64,000 nucleotides of DNA from Streptomyces sp. NBC_01451 (GTDB lineage Bacteria > Actinomycetota > Actinomycetes > Streptomycetales > Streptomycetaceae). The notes beneath the pieces were generated by a model. The model had not been told where the DNA came from. It did not search any database and saw nothing but the letters and a program-made list of their open reading frames with translations. The DNA is taken from NCBI RefSeq assembly GCF_036227485.1, contig NZ_CP109479.1:5642001-5706000 (forward strand), written 5' to 3'. The position numbers and the translations under genes were made by a program. Positions 28,715 through 38,687 of this stretch are shown here, one piece after another (position 1 is the stretch's first letter; every line of letters begins with the position of its first letter).

Positions 28715-30591
28715 GCCAGGGTGCTCCGGTCGGCAGAGGTGAGGATTTCCAGGTCGGTGTAGAACCGGCCCGAAGGGCGGGGCAGGCCCAGCAGGATGCG
28801 GCGGGCGGCTTCCGCGGTCAGCGCACCGCCGAGCGCGACGCCCGAGGCGAGCTGGGGCCAGCTGCTGAGGGTGCTGCCGATCTGCGGGACGGCGGCGGCC
28901 AGTTCCGGGCTGATGCGCTCCCGGTCGACCATGGTGAGGATGACGTCGACCGTCTCCTCGAAGGTGAGGCCGGTCAGGTCGCCGGAGACGGTGTCGCCGA
29001 GCAGTCCGTGCAGCAGGGGCCGGTCGGGTTCGAGGTCGAAGCGTTCGACGTCCAGCAGCCCCCGGTCGTTCGCGTCCATCACGACCGGGATGCGCAGGGC
29101 ACGGGCGCGTTCGCGGGCGGCGACCTTCACGTACGGGGTGTCGCACTCCTCGACGAGGAGGTCGATGGGGCCCGCGCCGCCGGTGAAGAACTCGTCCATC
29201 GTGTCGTCGGTCAGACCGCCGGGGTGGATCTCGATGTCCAGCCAGGGATCGATCTCCAGCATCTGACGGGCCGCGATCACGCACTTGTTCAGGCCCAGGT
29301 GGTGCACGCCCGCGCGCAGCCGGTTCAGGTTGGAGACGCTGAGGGTGTCGAAGTCGGCGAGCTTGAACGCGCCTCCGATGCCCTCCATGGCGAAGGTCAG
29401 GGCCGCGCTGCCGCCGACCGACAGGCCGATGATTCCCACGCGCCGCCCCAGCAGCCGACGCTGTTCGGGGCGTTCGATCCGGCCCCGGTTGCGGTCGGTG
29501 CGCACCAGCCGGAACTCCTCGCGGGGCAGCAGGTGGACCAGGCGCCCCGACCACGGGTACCAGACCCAGGTCCCGTACTCGCGCGGCGCGATCCCGCCCA
29601 GCTGTTCCGCCACCGCCCGCTCGACGGCTTCCGGCGAGGCGCGCAGGACGGGCTCACGGCTGGTGACCAGTTCCCTCAGCTGGTCCTCGATGGTGTCCAT
29701 GACCTCGCGGACCCCGCCGGAGCCGAGCAGCGTCTCGAAGCCCCGCCGGTCCTCGTCGTGCCCCAGGTCGTACAGCACCGGCTGCCAGCGGTCGCGGTCG
29801 TCCGTCGCGTCGCCCACGTGGTGTGCGCCGGTTTCCGTGACCGGGGCGGCGCAGTGGCGTGACTCCTGCTGCCGGGGCCGACCCGCCGCACCGGCCGCGC
29901 CGAGTCCGGCCTGCCGTGCGGAGACCGTGACGGACGGGAAGACGTCCTCCAACTCCTCGACGAGGCCGCTGTACTCGCCGCCCGGGGCCGCGGCCCGGTA
30001 CAGCATGATCATCACGTCCTCGGTGTACTGCTCGACGTACCGGCGCGTTCCCGGCACCGGGCGGAACCCGAACCGCTCGTGGAAGCGGTCCTGCCCGTCC
30101 GCCGTGCCCGATGTCCCGATCATGGCCTTGGCGCCGAGTGACCGTGCGGCGGCGATGGCGAAGGCGTTCAGATGCACTCCCAGGCCCAGCTTGCGCGCCT
30201 GGTGCTCGACCACCAGCCGGCTGTGCTCGAACGTTTCCGCAACGCCGAGACCGTGCTCCCGCAGCACCTCCTCGTAGCGTTCCGCCCCCAGATACGACCG
30301 GGACTGGAACAACTCGCCCGTCTCCGGCGTCGAGAGCCGCACGTATCCCAGCGGGTGGCCGTCCGCCTCCCGGCTCCCGACGAAATGCCAGGCGCCGAAG
30401 TCCAGTTCCTGCTCATCGGCGTATCCGCCGTCCGTCGTGCGGAAATCAGGCCTCCGGCCACGGTCGAACAGAATCCTCGCCCGCAGCTCCCGGATCCGGC
30501 CGACCACCCCGGCCGCCTCCGGATCCCCGGGCGCGACGCGGAACGCGGACACGCGCCACGGCACCCCACTTGTCGCACCAATGTCTCTCAT
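28711..30591 (-). CDS. GNAT/autoinducer-synthase-like domain fused to E1/ThiF-like adenylyltransferase
   Basis: A 626-residue fusion. Residues about 15-200 look like a GNAT fold of the LuxI/FeeM kind (RARILFDRGRRPDF, ELDFGAWHFVG, LGYVRLS, FEHSRLVVEHQARKLGLG, HERFGFRPVPGT). Residues 265-375 form a linker domain (YDLGHDEDRRGFETLL). Residues about 380-605 are a Rossmann E1 domain: GIIGLSVGGSAAL, Asp413/Asp415 in LADFDTLSVSNLNRLR with the Arg of the NLNR motif, EECDTPYVKVAARERAR and MDANDRGLLDVERFD. The E1 part resembles the mycobacterial Rv1355c family but lacks its nitroreductase domain. No CxxC zinc motifs or catalytic Cys are evident. ATG 30591 is preceded by GAGAGAG; GTG 30621 is an alternative start. 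Confidence 0.82.
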   Translation of the reverse strand: MRDIGATSGVPWRVSAFRVAPGDPEAAGVVGRIRELRARILFDRGRRPDFRTTDGGYADEQELDFGAWHFVGSREADGHPLGYVRLSTPETGELFQSRSYLGAERYEEVLREHGLGVAETFEHSRLVVEHQARKLGLGVHLNAFAIAAARSLGAKAMIGTSGTADGQDRFHERFGFRPVPGTRRYVEQYTEDVMIMLYRAAAPGGEYSGLVEELEDVFPSVTVSARQAGLGAAGAAGRPRQQESRHCAAPVTETGAHHVGDATDDRDRWQPVLYDLGHDEDRRGFETLLGSGGVREVMDTIEDQLRELVTSREPVLRASPEAVERAVAEQLGGIAPREYGTWVWYPWSGRLVHLLPREEFRLVRTDRNRGRIERPEQRRLLGRRVGIIGLSVGGSAALTFAMEGIGGAFKLADFDTLSVSNLNRLRAGVHHLGLNKCVIAARQMLEIDPWLDIEIHPGGLTDDTMDEFFTGGAGPIDLLVEECDTPYVKVAARERARALRIPVVMDANDRGLLDVERFDLEPDRPLLHGLLGDTVSGDLTGLTFEETVDVILTMVDRERISPELAAAVPQIGSTLSSWPQLASGVALGGALTAEAARRILLGLPRPSGRFYTDLEILTSADRSTLA

Positions 30592-30843
30592 CGACAACCA
30601 ACTCTCTCGGCTGGCGCGCACTCACTTGCCGCGCTCCACAGCGCACGCCCGGCGCACACCCGAGATGACAACGACCGCCCCGCTGATCGGTTGTCGGCCA
30701 ACTGGCCTACGTCCGTGAATCACTCCCGTGAGTCTGTTACGACGGTTGCCCCGACGTCGCCTTCGCCTTCGCCTTCGCCGGCGTCCGTCGCCGCCGCGGT
30801 CACGGTCACGATCGCGGGCACGGGCACGGGCACGGTGAACGGC
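30592..30843. other. Upstream region of the KASIII/fusion operon with short tandem repeats
   Basis: No gene is supported here. It should hold the promoter of the minus-strand operon. Short tandem repeats are visible: TTCGCC repeated about 3.5 times near 30757-30779, and GGGCAC repeated three times near 30816-30834. Confidence 0.5.
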
Positions 30844-30882
30844 GGAAGCCGGGTACCCCGTCGTCTGGGGTACCCGGCTTCC
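30844..30882 (-). terminator. Perfect 16-bp hairpin terminator of argS
   Basis: Arms 30844-30859 and 30867-30882 pair without mismatch around the 7-base loop GTCGTCT, 25 bases after the argS stop. Confidence 0.88.
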
Positions 30883-30907
30883 GTACGGCTGGTGCTGCCG
30901 CCGTCTG

Positions 30908-32695
30908 TCAGAGGCGCTCGGGCGTCCTGATGCCCAGGAGGGCCATGCCCTGGTGCAGGGTCTTCGCCGTGACCTCGCACAGGAACAGACGGTTCTCGGC
31001 GACGTCCTGCGGCGGGGCCGGCTTGATCACCGGGCACTTGTCGTAGAACGTCGTGTACAGCGACGCCAGTTGGTACAGGTACGCCGCCAGCTTGTGCGGG
31101 GCGTACTCCGACGCCGAGTCCGTGACCGTCTCCGCGAACGCGTCCACGTGCAGGGCCAACACCCGCTCCGCCTCGGCCAGTTCGAGCTCCGGGTGCGGCT
31201 GCGGGCGGACCTCGCCGGCCTTGCGCAGGATCGACTGGATACGGGCGTACGCGTACTGGAGGTACACGCTCGTGTCGCCGTTCAGCGAGACCATCTGGTC
31301 CAGGTCGAACTTGTAGTCCCGGTTCGCCGACGTCGACAGGTCCGCGTACTTCACCGCGCCGATGCCCACCTGGGCGCCCCGCTCGGCGACTTCGGCGTCG
31401 GAGAGCTGCCCCAGGGTGTCCTTCTCCCGTACGACCGTCGTCGCGCGGTCGACCGCCTCGTCCAGCAGGTCCACCAGGCGTACGGTCTCGCCGTCACGCG
31501 TCTTGAACGGCTTGCCGTCCTTGCCGAGGACCGTGCCGAACGCCAGCTGGTACGCCTTGACGTTCTCGTCGTTCAGCCAGCCCGCCCTGCGCGCCGTCTC
31601 GAAGACCATCTTGAAGTGCAGGGACTGCCGGGCGTCGACCACGTAGATGAGGTTGTTCGCCTTCAGGTTGAAGACACGGTCCCTGATCGCCGAGAGGTCC
31701 GTCGCCGCGTAGCCGTAGCCCCCGTCGGACTTGCGGACGATCAGCGGGACCGGGTTGCCCTCCGGGCCCTTGATGTCGTCGAAGAAGACGCACAGGGCGC
31801 CCTCCGAACGGACCGCCACGCCGGACTCCTCCAGGAGGCGGCACGTCTCGTCCAGCATGTCGTTGTAGCCCGACTCGCCGACGATGTCCGCGTCCCGGAT
31901 CTCCATGTCCAGCTTCTCGAAGACCGAGAAGAAGTAGATCTTCGACTCGTCGACGAACTTCTGCCAGGTGGCGAGGGTCGCCGGGTCGCCGGCCTGGAGG
32001 TCGACCACCCGCAGGCGCGCCCGCGTCTTGAACTCCTCGTCGGAGTCGAAGAGTTTGCGGGCCGTCTTGTAGAGGCGGTCGAGGTTCGACATCGCCTCCT
32101 CGCCGCTCGCTTCGGAGTCCGCCGTGTTCGTCTTGTGGTCCAGCTCGTTGGGGTGCTCGTCCAGATACTGGATGAGCATGCCGAACTGGGTTCCCCAGTC
32201 GCCGATGTGGTGCCTGCGGATCACGTTCTCGCCCGTGAACTCCAGGAGTTGGACCACCGCGTCGCCGATCACCGCGGAGCGGAGGTGGCCTACGTGCATC
32301 TCCTTCGCCACGTTCGGCTGGGCGTAGTCGATGACCGTCGTGCCCGGGTGCGCGGCGAGGGGTACGCCGAGCCGGGCGTCGGGGTCGGCGGCCCTGGCCG
32401 CGAGGTTCTCGACGATCGCCTTGTCGGTGAGCGTGATGTTCAGGAAGCCGGGGCCGGAGACCTCGATGTCCTTGATCAGGTCGCCGGACACGACGTTCGC
32501 CACGACCTGGGTCGCCAGGTCGCGGGGGTTGGCCTTGGCCTTCTTGGCGAGCGCCAGGATGCCGTTGGCCTGGTAGTCGGCCCGGTCGCTACGTCGCAGC
32601 AACGGGTCCGCGTCGGTCGCCTCCGGCAGGGTGGCCGAGAGGGCGGACGCGAGGTGTGCGTTGACGTTGGCGGTGAGGGACGTGACCGAGGCCAT
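30908..32695 (-). CDS. argS: Arginyl-tRNA synthetase
   Basis: A 595-residue class I synthetase charging tRNA-Arg. The N-terminal Add1 domain ([20 protein letters not shown] onward) comes first. The HIGH-type motif is [12 protein letters not shown] (His about 121), and DALR anticodon-binding helices end in [10 protein letters not shown]. The KMSK position carries the [13 protein letters not shown] type found in many bacterial ArgRS. ATG 32695 is chosen over an in-frame start 54 bases upstream because family members begin MASVT. The ribosome-binding site (GGAAC) is weak. Confidence 0.96.
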   Translation of the reverse strand: MASVTSLTANVNAHLASALSATLPEATDADPLLRRSDRADYQANGILALAKKAKANPRDLATQVVANVVSGDLIKDIEVSGPGFLNITLTDKAIVENLAARAADPDARLGVPLAAHPGTTVIDYAQPNVAKEMHVGHLRSAVIGDAVVQLLEFTGENVIRRHHIGDWGTQFGMLIQYLDEHPNELDHKTNTADSEASGEEAMSNLDRLYKTARKLFDSDEEFKTRARLRVVDLQAGDPATLATWQKFVDESKIYFFSVFEKLDMEIRDADIVGESGYNDMLDETCRLLEESGVAVRSEGALCVFFDDIKGPEGNPVPLIVRKSDGGYGYAATDLSAIRDRVFNLKANNLIYVVDARQSLHFKMVFETARRAGWLNDENVKAYQLAFGTVLGKDGKPFKTRDGETVRLVDLLDEAVDRATTVVREKDTLGQLSDAEVAERGAQVGIGAVKYADLSTSANRDYKFDLDQMVSLNGDTSVYLQYAYARIQSILRKAGEVRPQPHPELELAEAERVLALHVDAFAETVTDSASEYAPHKLAAYLYQLASLYTTFYDKCPVIKPAPPQDVAENRLFLCEVTAKTLHQGMALLGIRTPERL

Positions 32696-32750
32696 GGAAT
32701 GGGTGCCGTTCCACTCGTAGGGGTACAGAAAACGACACCAGTCTCCCACG

Positions 32751-32788
32751 GGGGCGGGCGGGCGGTCGCACGGATTCCCGCCCGCCCC
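32751..32788 (-). terminator. Hairpin after the PA14/fibronectin-III gene
   Basis: A 12-bp perfect stem (32751-32762 with 32777-32788, GGGGCGGGCGGG type) and 14-base loop, 22 bases after the stop of the minus-strand gene and upstream of argS. Confidence 0.72.
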
Positions 32789-32810
32789 TATGGGCCGGCA
32801 CGTCGGTGCG

Positions 32811-35147
32811 TCAGCCCGTGGGCGCCAGGGCCACGGCCGCGAGCGCGGGAGCGGACTCGGTGCCGTCCGCGTACACGGCCGTCACGCGGTAGTAGGCGGC
32901 GGTGCCCGCCGGGGCGTCCTCGTCGCGGTAGTGACGGTAGGAGTCCGTGTACGGGTTCTCCAGTGCTCCCTCCGCGATCCGCTCGTACGAGCCCGTGGAG
33001 CGGTCCCAGCGGTAGACGCGGTAGCCGGTGGCGCTGTCGACCGTGTCCCAGTTCAATACGGCGGCACCGGCGTTCTCCACGGCGTCCAGGCGGGTCACCG
33101 GGGAGCCCGGCGCGGTCGCCTCGGACGGCCGGGTGTCCTGCTCGGTCGTGTAGACGGTGACGCCGTCGGTGTAGTTGTTCGAGCCGTCCACCGCCCGCAA
33201 CTCGAAGCAGCGCTCCTCGCCGTCCGGCAGACCCTCGGTGTCCTGGAAGGACGTGGCGCCCGCCGCCAGCGTGTGCGAACTGCCGGACCCGCAGGTGCGC
33301 ACCCCGTCGACCGTCTTCGGGGTGCCCGCGCGCAACCAGTAGGCACGCATGTCGGCGGCGGTGGAGGTGTCCCACCGCAGGGCCGTGCCCCACGGCTCGG
33401 AGGTGGCGGCGAACCCGGTCGGCAGCGGCGGCGCGACGGTGTCCTCGTAGCGCACGGCCTTGTAGGTGCTGGAGGTCACGCCGTTCGCGGCCACCGCGAA
33501 CGCGGTGACATAGCCGTCCGACGAGCCGCCGAAGTCGGTGAGCAGGCAGCGGTACTCGACCCACGCGGCATCGCGGTAGACCTCCTCGGGCGCGCAGGCG
33601 CGCAAGGTCGTACGGACCGTGGAGGCGCTGCTGCCGGAGTAGACCCGGAAGCCCCCACTGTGGTCGTTGTCGGCGGCGACCCGGATACGCAGCTCGGGTC
33701 GGCCGTTCGCGTCCGGACGCAGGTACACGGGCAGGGCGGGCGCCACCTGCCGCCGGGAAGTGATCTTCACGGCGCCGGAGCGGTTACCGGCCGCGTCGAC
33801 CGCGTACACCGTGTAGGTGCGGGTGACGCCCGGCTTCGCCGTCATGTCGTCGTACGAGGCGCTCGTGGCGGTGCCGAGGAGAGCCGGCTGCGCGCTGCCG
33901 TCCGCGCCGTAGACCTGCCAGCGCACGGCGTCGTCCGTCGGCGCGGTCCAGCTCAGCGCCACCTTCTGAGTGTCCGCCGCGGCCGCGAGGCCGGCCACCG
34001 CGCCCGGCGGCGTCACATCCGGGGTGGTCACCGCGACCGGAGCGGTGCGTGCCGAGGTGTTCCCGGCGGTGTCGGTGGCCGATGCCGTGTAGTAGTACGT
34101 CTGCTTCTCGGCGGCCGTCTCGTCGTACAGGTACTGCTCACCCGGCGTCTGTCGCAGGTCCATGACGGCGACCTTGGTGAACGGGCCCGCCGCGGCTGTG
34201 GCGCGCCACAGGGTGAACAGGGGGCCGTCGACCGGGCGCACCTGGCCCAGCCAGACGTTGACCTGCGGGATCGGCGAGCTGCCGTCGGGCCCCTCGTGGC
34301 TGGACACCGACACCGAGATGTCGGAGGCGCGCACGTCCGGGACCGGCGGTGCCGTCTTGTCCGGAGTGGTGACGTAGGGGCCGCAGGCGGTGGCGCCGTA
34401 GTTCGTCCACTTGTCGACGGCCTGGATGCAGAATCGGTACTTCTGGCCGTCCTTCGCGGGCGTGTACGAGGCGGTCGTGCCGGTCGTCGTCCAGCGGGAG
34501 ACGGTGCCGGTCGGGGTCTTCACCATGACCTCGTAGCGGGCGATGTCCAGTTCCCGGTTCTTCCGCCAGCCGGCCTTCGCCTTGCCGGTCGCCGCGTCGT
34601 AGGTGGTGGTGATGCCGGTCGGGGCCAGCGGCGGCTTGCTGTCGGACGAGGCGGTCCAGGTGAACTTCACCCGGGACAGGCCCGTCCAGTTCGCATGGTC
34701 GACGCGCACGGTGTGGCTGCCCGAGCCGATGCAGAACGTGCCCGGGACACTGTTGCCGGAGCTGTCACCGGTGTTCGTCCACTTGTTCACCTTCCGCACG
34801 CCGTCCACGTACAACCGCAGGCCGTCCGTGCCGGACAGGCGGTACTCGAAACAGCCGCCCGAACCGAAGTCCCGGGTGAGCGACCAGCGCACCCCGAAGT
34901 TGTTCGTGGCCATCCCGGAGAGCGGAGCGCCTGTCCAGGACTGGTCGATCGTGGTGTCGCAGTCCGTCTTCTTCGGCGTGCCGGAGAACGAGGTGTTCGT
35001 GTAGAACGTCCGCTTGAATGTGGTGTCGCCGCAGGTCACGGCAGCCTCCGCGGCAGGCGCCGCGAGGAGGACGCAGGTCGACGCCAGCGTCACCGCGAGT
35101 CCGGCCGCTCCCACGCGCAGCCCAGCCCGGATTTTTTCTGTGATCAC
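32811..35147 (-). CDS. Secreted protein with PA14 and fibronectin type III domains
   Basis: A 778-residue exported protein. The signal peptide spans about 1-35 ([17 protein letters not shown], cleavage after AEA). A PA14-type carbohydrate-binding domain follows (about 37-165; [29 protein letters not shown]). Then come about six fibronectin III modules (repeats of the type [38 protein letters not shown]). No catalytic domain or cell-wall anchor is visible, so it may be a free adhesin or a binding protein. It separates argS from lysS, which are adjacent in S. coelicolor as I recall, so it may be a lineage-specific insertion. Confidence 0.83.
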   Translation of the reverse strand: MITEKIRAGLRVGAAGLAVTLASTCVLLAAPAAEAAVTCGDTTFKRTFYTNTSFSGTPKKTDCDTTIDQSWTGAPLSGMATNNFGVRWSLTRDFGSGGCFEYRLSGTDGLRLYVDGVRKVNKWTNTGDSSGNSVPGTFCIGSGSHTVRVDHANWTGLSRVKFTWTASSDSKPPLAPTGITTTYDAATGKAKAGWRKNRELDIARYEVMVKTPTGTVSRWTTTGTTASYTPAKDGQKYRFCIQAVDKWTNYGATACGPYVTTPDKTAPPVPDVRASDISVSVSSHEGPDGSSPIPQVNVWLGQVRPVDGPLFTLWRATAAAGPFTKVAVMDLRQTPGEQYLYDETAAEKQTYYYTASATDTAGNTSARTAPVAVTTPDVTPPGAVAGLAAAADTQKVALSWTAPTDDAVRWQVYGADGSAQPALLGTATSASYDDMTAKPGVTRTYTVYAVDAAGNRSGAVKITSRRQVAPALPVYLRPDANGRPELRIRVAADNDHSGGFRVYSGSSASTVRTTLRACAPEEVYRDAAWVEYRCLLTDFGGSSDGYVTAFAVAANGVTSSTYKAVRYEDTVAPPLPTGFAATSEPWGTALRWDTSTAADMRAYWLRAGTPKTVDGVRTCGSGSSHTLAAGATSFQDTEGLPDGEERCFELRAVDGSNNYTDGVTVYTTEQDTRPSEATAPGSPVTRLDAVENAGAAVLNWDTVDSATGYRVYRWDRSTGSYERIAEGALENPYTDSYRHYRDEDAPAGTAAYYRVTAVYADGTESAPALAAVALAPTG

Positions 35148-35296
35148 GACAAGAGGACTGCCCCCGGGCCCTCGGGGTTGTACGGCGGGCCTAAACGTTT
35201 TCCGACTGGGACCGACACAGGTGACAATGGATCCGACGTATCTCCACGGCGTCCAGAGCGACGTACGAGAACAAACTGGAAAGAAGGACGTGCCCC

Positions 35297-37048
35297 GTGG
35301 CTCAGAGCACCGAGACCACCGACTGGGTCTCCCGTTTCGCGGATGAGGTCATCGAGGAGTCGGAGCGTCGAGCCCCCGGCAAACCCGTTGTTGTCGCGTC
35401 CGGGCTGTCTCCCTCCGGGCCCATTCACCTGGGGAATCTCCGGGAGGTCATGACCCCGCATCTCGTCGCCGACGAGATCCGGCGGCGGGGGTACCAGGTC
35501 CGGCATCTCATCTCCTGGGACGACTACGACCGCTACCGCAAGGTCCCCAACGGGGTCGACGGTGTGGACGCCTCCTGGGCCGAGCACATCGGACGGCCGC
35601 TGACCGCCGTACCGGCGCCCAAGGGGTCCCCCCACCCCAGCTGGGCCGAGCACTTCAGGGCCGCGATGGTCGACGCGCTCGCCGAGCTCGGGGTCGAGTT
35701 CGACGGGATCAGCCAGACCGAGCAGTACACCTCCGGTGTCTACCGCGAGCAGATCCTGCACGCCATGAAGCACCGGGCCGACATCGACGCGATCCTCGAC
35801 CAGTACCGGACCAAGAAGGCCCCCGGCAACCCCGGGAAGAAGCCTCAGCAGTCCCAGAAGCCCGTCGACGAGGCCGAGGTCGAGGCCGCCGAGGGGTCCG
35901 GGGCGGCAGCGGAGGACGACGGGAGTTCCGGGTCCGCCGGGTACTTCCCGTACAAGCCCTTCTGCGGTGGGTGCGGCAAGGACCTCACCACGGTCACCTC
36001 CTACGACGACGACACCACCGAGCTGACCTACACCTGCACCGCCTGCGGGTTCTCCGAGACCGTCCTGCTCAGCGAGTTCAACCGCGGCAAGCTGGTCTGG
36101 AAGGTCGACTGGCCGATGCGCTGGGCCTACGAGGGCGTCGTCTTCGAGCCCTCCGGAGTCGACCACTCGTCCCCCGGGTCCTCGTTCCAGGTCGGCGGGC
36201 AGATCGTCGGCAGCATCTTCGGCGGCAAGCAGCCGATCGGACCCATGTACGCCTTCGTGGGCATCAGCGGCATGGCGAAGATGTCCAGCAGCAAGGGCGG
36301 CGTTCCCACACCCGGTGACGCGCTGAAGATCATGGAGCCGCAGATCCTGCGGTGGCTCTACGCCCGCCGTCGGCCCAACCAGTCCTTCAAGATCGCCTTC
36401 GACCAGGAGATCCAGCGGCTCTACGACGAGTGGGACAAGCTCGACGCCAAGGTCGCCGACGGCTCCGCGCTGCCGGCCGACGTCGCCGCGCACTCCCGCG
36501 CGGTGCGCACCGCCGGGGGCGAACTGCCGCGTACGGCAAGGGCGTTGCCGTACCGGACACTGGCCTCCGTCGCCGACATCACCGCCGGTGCCGAGGACCA
36601 GACGCTGCGGATCCTGAGCGAGCTCGACCCCGCCGACCCGCTGCTCTCCCTCGACGAGGTGCGGCCCCGGCTCGACAAGGCCGAGGCCTGGATCAACACG
36701 CAGGTGCCGGCCGATCAGCGGACCATCGTGCGTGACGAGCCCGACAGCGAGCTGATCAAGTCCCTCGACGAGCAGGGGCGCCAGTCGCTGCGGCTCCTGG
36801 TGGACGGGCTTGCCGACAACTGGTCCCTGGACGGGCTCAGCCATCTCGTCTACGGCGTTCCCAAGGTCCAGGCCGGCTTCTCCGCCGACGCCACGCCCAA
36901 GGAACTCCCGGCCGAGATCAAGGTCGCCCAGCGCACGTTCTTCGCGCTGCTCTACCAGCTGCTCGTCGGGCGGGACACCGGTCCGCGACTGCCCACACTG
37001 CTGCTCGCGGTGGGACAGGAGCGGGTGCGGGCCCTGCTGGGGGAGTAA
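35297..37048 (+). CDS. lysS: Lysyl-tRNA synthetase, class I
   Basis: A 583-residue class I LysRS, the archaeal/actinobacterial form, unrelated to the common class II enzyme. The HIGH motif is in GLSPSGPIHLGNLRE (about 36-50) and the KMSKS motif in MAKMSSSKGGVP (about 328-339). A zinc ribbon-like CGGCGKDL... CTACGF segment lies near 224-255. Between the Rossmann part and the ribbon is a 40-residue acidic Gln/Glu/Ser insertion (about 178-214). GTG 35297 has AAGAAGGA upstream. It is convergent with the DUF2637 gene across a long hairpin. Confidence 0.96.
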   Translation: MAQSTETTDWVSRFADEVIEESERRAPGKPVVVASGLSPSGPIHLGNLREVMTPHLVADEIRRRGYQVRHLISWDDYDRYRKVPNGVDGVDASWAEHIGRPLTAVPAPKGSPHPSWAEHFRAAMVDALAELGVEFDGISQTEQYTSGVYREQILHAMKHRADIDAILDQYRTKKAPGNPGKKPQQSQKPVDEAEVEAAEGSGAAAEDDGSSGSAGYFPYKPFCGGCGKDLTTVTSYDDDTTELTYTCTACGFSETVLLSEFNRGKLVWKVDWPMRWAYEGVVFEPSGVDHSSPGSSFQVGGQIVGSIFGGKQPIGPMYAFVGISGMAKMSSSKGGVPTPGDALKIMEPQILRWLYARRRPNQSFKIAFDQEIQRLYDEWDKLDAKVADGSALPADVAAHSRAVRTAGGELPRTARALPYRTLASVADITAGAEDQTLRILSELDPADPLLSLDEVRPRLDKAEAWINTQVPADQRTIVRDEPDSELIKSLDEQGRQSLRLLVDGLADNWSLDGLSHLVYGVPKVQAGFSADATPKELPAEIKVAQRTFFALLYQLLVGRDTGPRLPTLLLAVGQERVRALLGE

Positions 37049-37058
37049 CACATACCCG

Positions 37059-37085
37059 CTGATACGGCTGATACGGCTGATACGA
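37059..37085 (+). repeat. Three tandem copies of a 9-base unit
   Basis: CTGATACGG occurs at 37059-37067 and 37068-37076, and CTGATACGA at 37077-37085. The third copy is also the outer end of the hairpin that follows, suggesting duplication of the hairpin base. Confidence 0.85.
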
Positions 37086-37132
37086 AGGACGGGGCGCCCG
37101 GAGTTCACCGGGCGCCCCGTCCTTCGTATCAG
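37077..37132. terminator. Perfect 25-bp hairpin between convergent lysS and DUF2637 genes
   Basis: Arms 37077-37101 and 37108-37132 pair without mismatch around the loop AGTTCA. It lies 29 bases after lysS and 22 bases after the stop of the opposite gene and should work in both directions. Confidence 0.9.
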
Positions 37133-37153
37133 TCAGCCGGGAAGGCCGAGGGA

Positions 37154-38608
37154 CTACGCGATGTGGTCTTCCTGGAGCTCCGCCGTGTGGCGGTTGGTGA
37201 AGCGGTTGACCATCCGCTCGGCCTCGCGCTGCGGGAGCTTCGTGCCGTACGTCGCCTCCACGTCACCCCGGAACTGGCCCGAGGTGGGGTAGCTGCCGTC
37301 TATCGACTTCTTGAAGACCAGGTAGTAGTCGTCCTCGGTCGGTTCAGTGCCGCCGCCCGCCCCCATCTCACGGGTGCGGCCGGGACCGGCCGGGATCGGG
37401 AAGGTACCGGTGTCCTCCGGGGAGGGCTCCGGCGCGGGCTCAGGTGTCGGCTCGGGAGCGAGGGCCGGCTGCTCGTCGTACTGCTGCTGCGGGAACATCC
37501 GCTGCTCGAACCGCTGCTGCTCGAAGCGCTGTTGCTCCTCGTACTGCTGCTGGGCCTCGTACTGCCGACGGGCCTCGTACTGTTGCCGGTTCTCGAACTG
37601 CTGCCGGGGGTCGTACTGCTCGGCCTGCTGCTGCTCCTCGTACCACTCGTCGTACGCGGTCTCGGGGTCGTAGGTCGGGTCGTAGCCGCCCTGGTACGCG
37701 ATGGCCCGGGGGTCCCGCGCCTGGAGCCACGGATTCTGGGGCTCGGCGTCGGCCGGCCGCCCGGCGGGTTCGCCGCCCTCGGAAGCGGGGCGCTGCTCCT
37801 GGGCGGATGCCGTGTTCGCGCCGTCCTGTACGGCGGACACCGCCACCGGGGTACGGCTGCTCGCGCCCGCGTCGCCCGACTCCAGGGCGGGCTGCGGGGC
37901 CGGCGGCAGCAGTGCCGGTTCGATGCCCGCCGCGGCGAGGCCCGAGGGGGCGGTCTCCGCGAGGGGGACGCCGTAGCGGGCCAGGCGCAGGGGCATCAGG
38001 GACTCCACCGGGGCCTTGCGGCGCCAGGCCCGGCCGAAGCGGGCGTGCAGGCGGGCCTGGTAGACGAGACGTTCCTGCTCCAGCTTGATGACCTGGTCGT
38101 AGGAGCGCAGCTCCCACAGCTTCATCCGGCGCCAGAGAAGGAACGTGGGGAGGGGGGAGAGGAGCCAGCGGGTGAGGCGGACGCCTTCCATGTGCTTGTC
38201 GGCGGTGATGTCCGCCATCCGGCCGATGGCGTGCCGGGCCGCCTCCACCGAGACCACGAACAGCACCGGGATCACGGCGTGCATGCCCACGCCCAGCGGG
38301 TCCGGCCAGGCCGCGGCGCCGTTGAACGCGATCGTCGCCATGGTCAGCAGCCACGCCGTCTGGCGCAGCAGCGGGAACGGGATCCGGATCCAGGTGAGGA
38401 GGAGGTCCAGGGCGAGCAGGACGCAGATGCCCGCGTCGATGCCGATCGGGAAGACGTAGCTGAAGTTCCCGAAGCCCTTCTTGAGGGCCAGTTCGCGGAC
38501 GGCGGCGTACGAACCCGCGAAGCCGATCCCGGCGATGACGACCGCACCGGCGACGACCACGCCGATGAGAACCCGGTGCATTCGTGTCAGTTGCAGTGGC
38601 GCGGCCAC
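37154..38608 (-). CDS. DUF2637 membrane protein with Gln-rich repeat region
   Basis: A 484-residue protein. After AAPLQLTRMH, four membrane helices lie at about 12-37, 49-74, 80-102 and 109-130 (FPIGIDAGICVLLALDLLLT is typical). This is the DUF2637 fold, also found in spread proteins of Streptomyces conjugative elements, but no transfer genes are near. The C-terminal half is cytoplasmic and disordered, with a run of QQYEAQQQYEEQQRFEQQRF-type repeats and an end domain (YYLVFKKSIDGSYPTSGQFR). GTG 38608 has GGGAGGGGAG six bases upstream. Confidence 0.85.
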   Translation of the reverse strand: MAAPLQLTRMHRVLIGVVVAGAVVIAGIGFAGSYAAVRELALKKGFGNFSYVFPIGIDAGICVLLALDLLLTWIRIPFPLLRQTAWLLTMATIAFNGAAAWPDPLGVGMHAVIPVLFVVSVEAARHAIGRMADITADKHMEGVRLTRWLLSPLPTFLLWRRMKLWELRSYDQVIKLEQERLVYQARLHARFGRAWRRKAPVESLMPLRLARYGVPLAETAPSGLAAAGIEPALLPPAPQPALESGDAGASSRTPVAVSAVQDGANTASAQEQRPASEGGEPAGRPADAEPQNPWLQARDPRAIAYQGGYDPTYDPETAYDEWYEEQQQAEQYDPRQQFENRQQYEARRQYEAQQQYEEQQRFEQQRFEQRMFPQQQYDEQPALAPEPTPEPAPEPSPEDTGTFPIPAGPGRTREMGAGGGTEPTEDDYYLVFKKSIDGSYPTSGQFRGDVEATYGTKLPQREAERMVNRFTNRHTAELQEDHIA

Positions 38609-38687
38609 CCGTACTCCCCTCCCTGTGCGTGTTGTTGCGCGCAACAGGGTGGCACATGTGTGCGGCGTACGTGTTGCCGAGACAAGG

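Noticed and set aside
32790..35453. An 887-residue plus-strand frame
   Set aside because: Antisense to the PA14/fibronectin-III gene; Arg/Gly/Val-rich with no motif or start signal.
37154..38608. DUF2637 gene as part of an integrated conjugative element
   Set aside because: No integrase, TraB, attachment site repeat or tRNA is nearby; the gene lies in a conserved chromosomal setting.
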